Below are positions 62,633 to 64,000 of a stretch of 64,000 nucleotides of DNA, one piece after another. The stretch is from Hyphomicrobium sp. 99 (GTDB lineage Bacteria > Pseudomonadota > Alphaproteobacteria > Rhizobiales > Hyphomicrobiaceae). Both the position numbers and the translations under genes were made by a program. Below the pieces are notes generated by a model that had not been told where the DNA came from, did no database searches, and saw only the letters and a program-made list of their open reading frames with translations. The stretch covers positions 806,001 through 870,000 of the forward strand of contig NZ_KQ031382.1 of the NCBI RefSeq assembly GCF_000384335.2, in the 5' to 3' direction. Position 1 is the stretch's first letter. Each line of letters opens with the position of its first letter.

Positions 62633-64000
62633 ATGTGGTCCCAGGTTTATGACCCGTTTGGCAACATGCTGGTCTCGGCATCCGTGGCCGTCATTCCAGT
62701 CGTCGTCTTGCTTGCGAGTATCGGCCTTTTCGAAGTGCGCGCGCACATCGCCGCTCTTCTCGGATTGACTGCCGCGCTTCTGGTCGCAATTTTTGCCTAC
62801 GGAATGCCGGTGCAGATGGCTGGCATGGCCGCCGTCTACGGCGCGGCTTTCGGCTTTCTTCCCATTGGCTGGATCATTCTCAACGTCATTTTCCTCTATC
62901 GCCTCGCGAACGAAAAAGGCGAATTCGACGTCCTGCAGAAATCGATTGGCGCGATCAGCAATGACCGGCGCCTGCAACTTCTCTTCGTTGCCTTTTCATT
63001 CGGCGCATTCTTCGAAGGCGCAGCCGGTTTCGGAACGCCCGTCGCGGTGACGGCTGCCATGCTGATCGGCCTGGGCTTTCCGCCGCTCGCAGCGTCAGGT
63101 CTGTCGCTCATCGCTAACACGGCGCCGGTCGCGTTCGGCGCGCTCGGAACCCCACTCGTCGCGTTGGCTGCCGTCACAGGTCTCGATCTCTACGAGTTGA
63201 GTGCCACCGTCGGCCGTCAGCTCGCGCCGTTTGCGATCATCGTGCCGTTCTGGCTGCTCTGGGCCTTCGTCGGCTTTCGCAAAATGATCGAAGTCTGGCC
63301 GCCGGTGCTCGTCGCCGGAGTATCCTTTGCGATCCCCCAGTATCTCGTTTCGAATTTTCATGGCCCCTGGCTCGTCAACGTGGTTGCGTCTGTCGTCTCT
63401 ATGGCGGCGCTCGCGCTCTTTTTGAGAGTCTGGAGCCCGGCCGTTCCGATGACCGAAGTCCCGAACGCGTCAGTTTCGGATATGCCCACCAAGTCGCCCG
63501 CCACCTCGCATTCGAGCGCCGTAGTGCTGCGAGCCTGGACGCCCTGGATCATCCTCGCGGTCTTCGTCTTTCTTTGGGGAACACCGCAAGTCCGCGCCGC
63601 GCTCGACGGACTTTGGATTCAGAAAATTCCGGTCGGGGGCCTGCACGAGCTCGTTCAGAAGATGCCGCCGGTCGTCGCGTCGCCTCGCGCCGAGGCCGCG
63701 ATCTTCAACGTCAACCTGCTGTCTGCCACCGGAACAGGTATTCTTCTTTCGGGCATCATCTCGGGTCTGTTTCTTGGCTACAGTGTTCCAGAACTGCTGC
63801 GGATGTACGCGAAGACGATCTACGTCGTTCGCTACTCGCTGCTGACGATCTCATGCATGATGGCGATCGGTTTCATCACGCGTTACTCCGGAAGCGACGC
63901 GACGCTTGGGCTGATGCTTGCGCAAACAGGATGGGCCTATCCGTTCTTCGGAACGTTGATCGGCTGGTTGGGTGTGGCGCTCACGGGATCGGATACCTCG
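62633..64000 (+). CDS. L-lactate permease (LctP family), truncated by window end
   Basis: The first 456 codons of a lactate permease are present (family length is about 550); the gene runs off the right edge and has no stop in the window. Hallmarks are WSQVYDPFGNMLVSASVAVI at the start, FGAFFEGAAGFGTPVAVTAA, LIANTAPVAFGALGTPL, and near the cut IGFITRYSGSDATLGL and GWLGVALTGSDTS. It takes up L- or D-lactate (or glycolate) with protons. The ATG at 62633 follows a GGGGGGAAA site. Control by the divergent FadR-type regulator is likely. Confidence 0.92.
   Translation, partial: MWSQVYDPFGNMLVSASVAVIPVVVLLASIGLFEVRAHIAALLGLTAALLVAIFAYGMPVQMAGMAAVYGAAFGFLPIGWIILNVIFLYRLANEKGEFDVLQKSIGAISNDRRLQLLFVAFSFGAFFEGAAGFGTPVAVTAAMLIGLGFPPLAASGLSLIANTAPVAFGALGTPLVALAAVTGLDLYELSATVGRQLAPFAIIVPFWLLWAFVGFRKMIEVWPPVLVAGVSFAIPQYLVSNFHGPWLVNVVASVVSMAALALFLRVWSPAVPMTEVPNASVSDMPTKSPATSHSSAVVLRAWTPWIILAVFVFLWGTPQVRAALDGLWIQKIPVGGLHELVQKMPPVVASPRAEAAIFNVNLLSATGTGILLSGIISGLFLGYSVPELLRMYAKTIYVVRYSLLTISCMMAIGFITRYSGSDATLGLMLAQTGWAYPFFGTLIGWLGVALTGSDTS

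Noticed and set aside
1..64000. tRNA genes, rRNA genes, CRISPR arrays, prophage or intact IS elements
   Set aside because: I looked for T-loop signatures, regularly spaced repeats, integrase/transposase frames and terminal inverted repeats and found none convincing; a covariance search could still reveal small RNAs.

Overview
The window reads as chromosomal DNA of an alphaproteobacterium of the order Hyphomicrobiales (Rhizobiales). Support comes from the PHB genes with a PhaR repressor, the metX-metW pair beside hisC and a TyrA-type dehydrogenase, a class II (B12-dependent) ribonucleotide reductase, a CpdR-like receiver next to hpt and ftsEX, and an intergenic palindrome of a type I remember from Rhizobiales genomes. 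A Hyphomicrobium-like organism is my best guess; this rests on memory of families, not on a search. Base composition looks even across the window. I see no prophage, intact insertion sequence, CRISPR array, rRNA or tRNA.

Layout: 1-9.5 kb holds the start of a secreted protein, an NRAMP-related transporter, an RND efflux pair, an MFS transporter, a PRC-barrel envelope protein and an FAH-family hydrolase. 9.5-12.8 kb is one 1114-residue membrane/coiled-coil protein of unknown function. 13-15.5 kb is a zinc locus (zur, znuC, znuB, no znuA). 15.5-22.5 kb has ispG, a flavin monooxygenase, an Omp25-like barrel protein, ispA, mtgA, rpmF and a small membrane protein. 22.6-27.5 kb has a c-di-GMP phosphodiesterase and the PHB genes phaR, phaA and phaB.

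27.5-36 kb has a NYN-LOTUS RNA-metabolism protein, a DUF985 cupin, gloB, a methyltransferase, metW, metX, hisC and prephenate dehydrogenase. 36-40 kb carries nrdJ behind a promoter overlapped by a perfect alphaproteobacterial LexA box, small zinc-ribbon and secreted proteins, and a probable transposase remnant. 40-45 kb is an envelope/division block (plsC-like, ydcF-like, ftsX, ftsE, hpt, cpdR-like). 44.7-49 kb is molybdenum-cofactor synthesis (moaA, mobB, mobA), a 41-residue membrane protein and an Mrp/ApbC Fe-S carrier fused to a DUF971 domain.

49-64 kb has a TsdA-like dihaem cytochrome, an HtrA-like protease, a CoA-transferase with a long C-terminal extension, an EmrB-like MFS pump, a SpeD-like protein lacking the residues that make the pyruvoyl cofactor, AsmA, a thermonuclease, a truncated oxidoreductase fragment, a repeat-rich OmpA protein, and a FadR-type regulator divergent from a lactate permease that runs off the window end.

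Most of this is housekeeping. The points I would follow first are the SOS-type control of nrdJ, the catalytically degenerate SpeD homologue, the orphan 1114-residue protein with an internal duplication, and two intergenic hairpins that share one architecture with compensatory stem changes.
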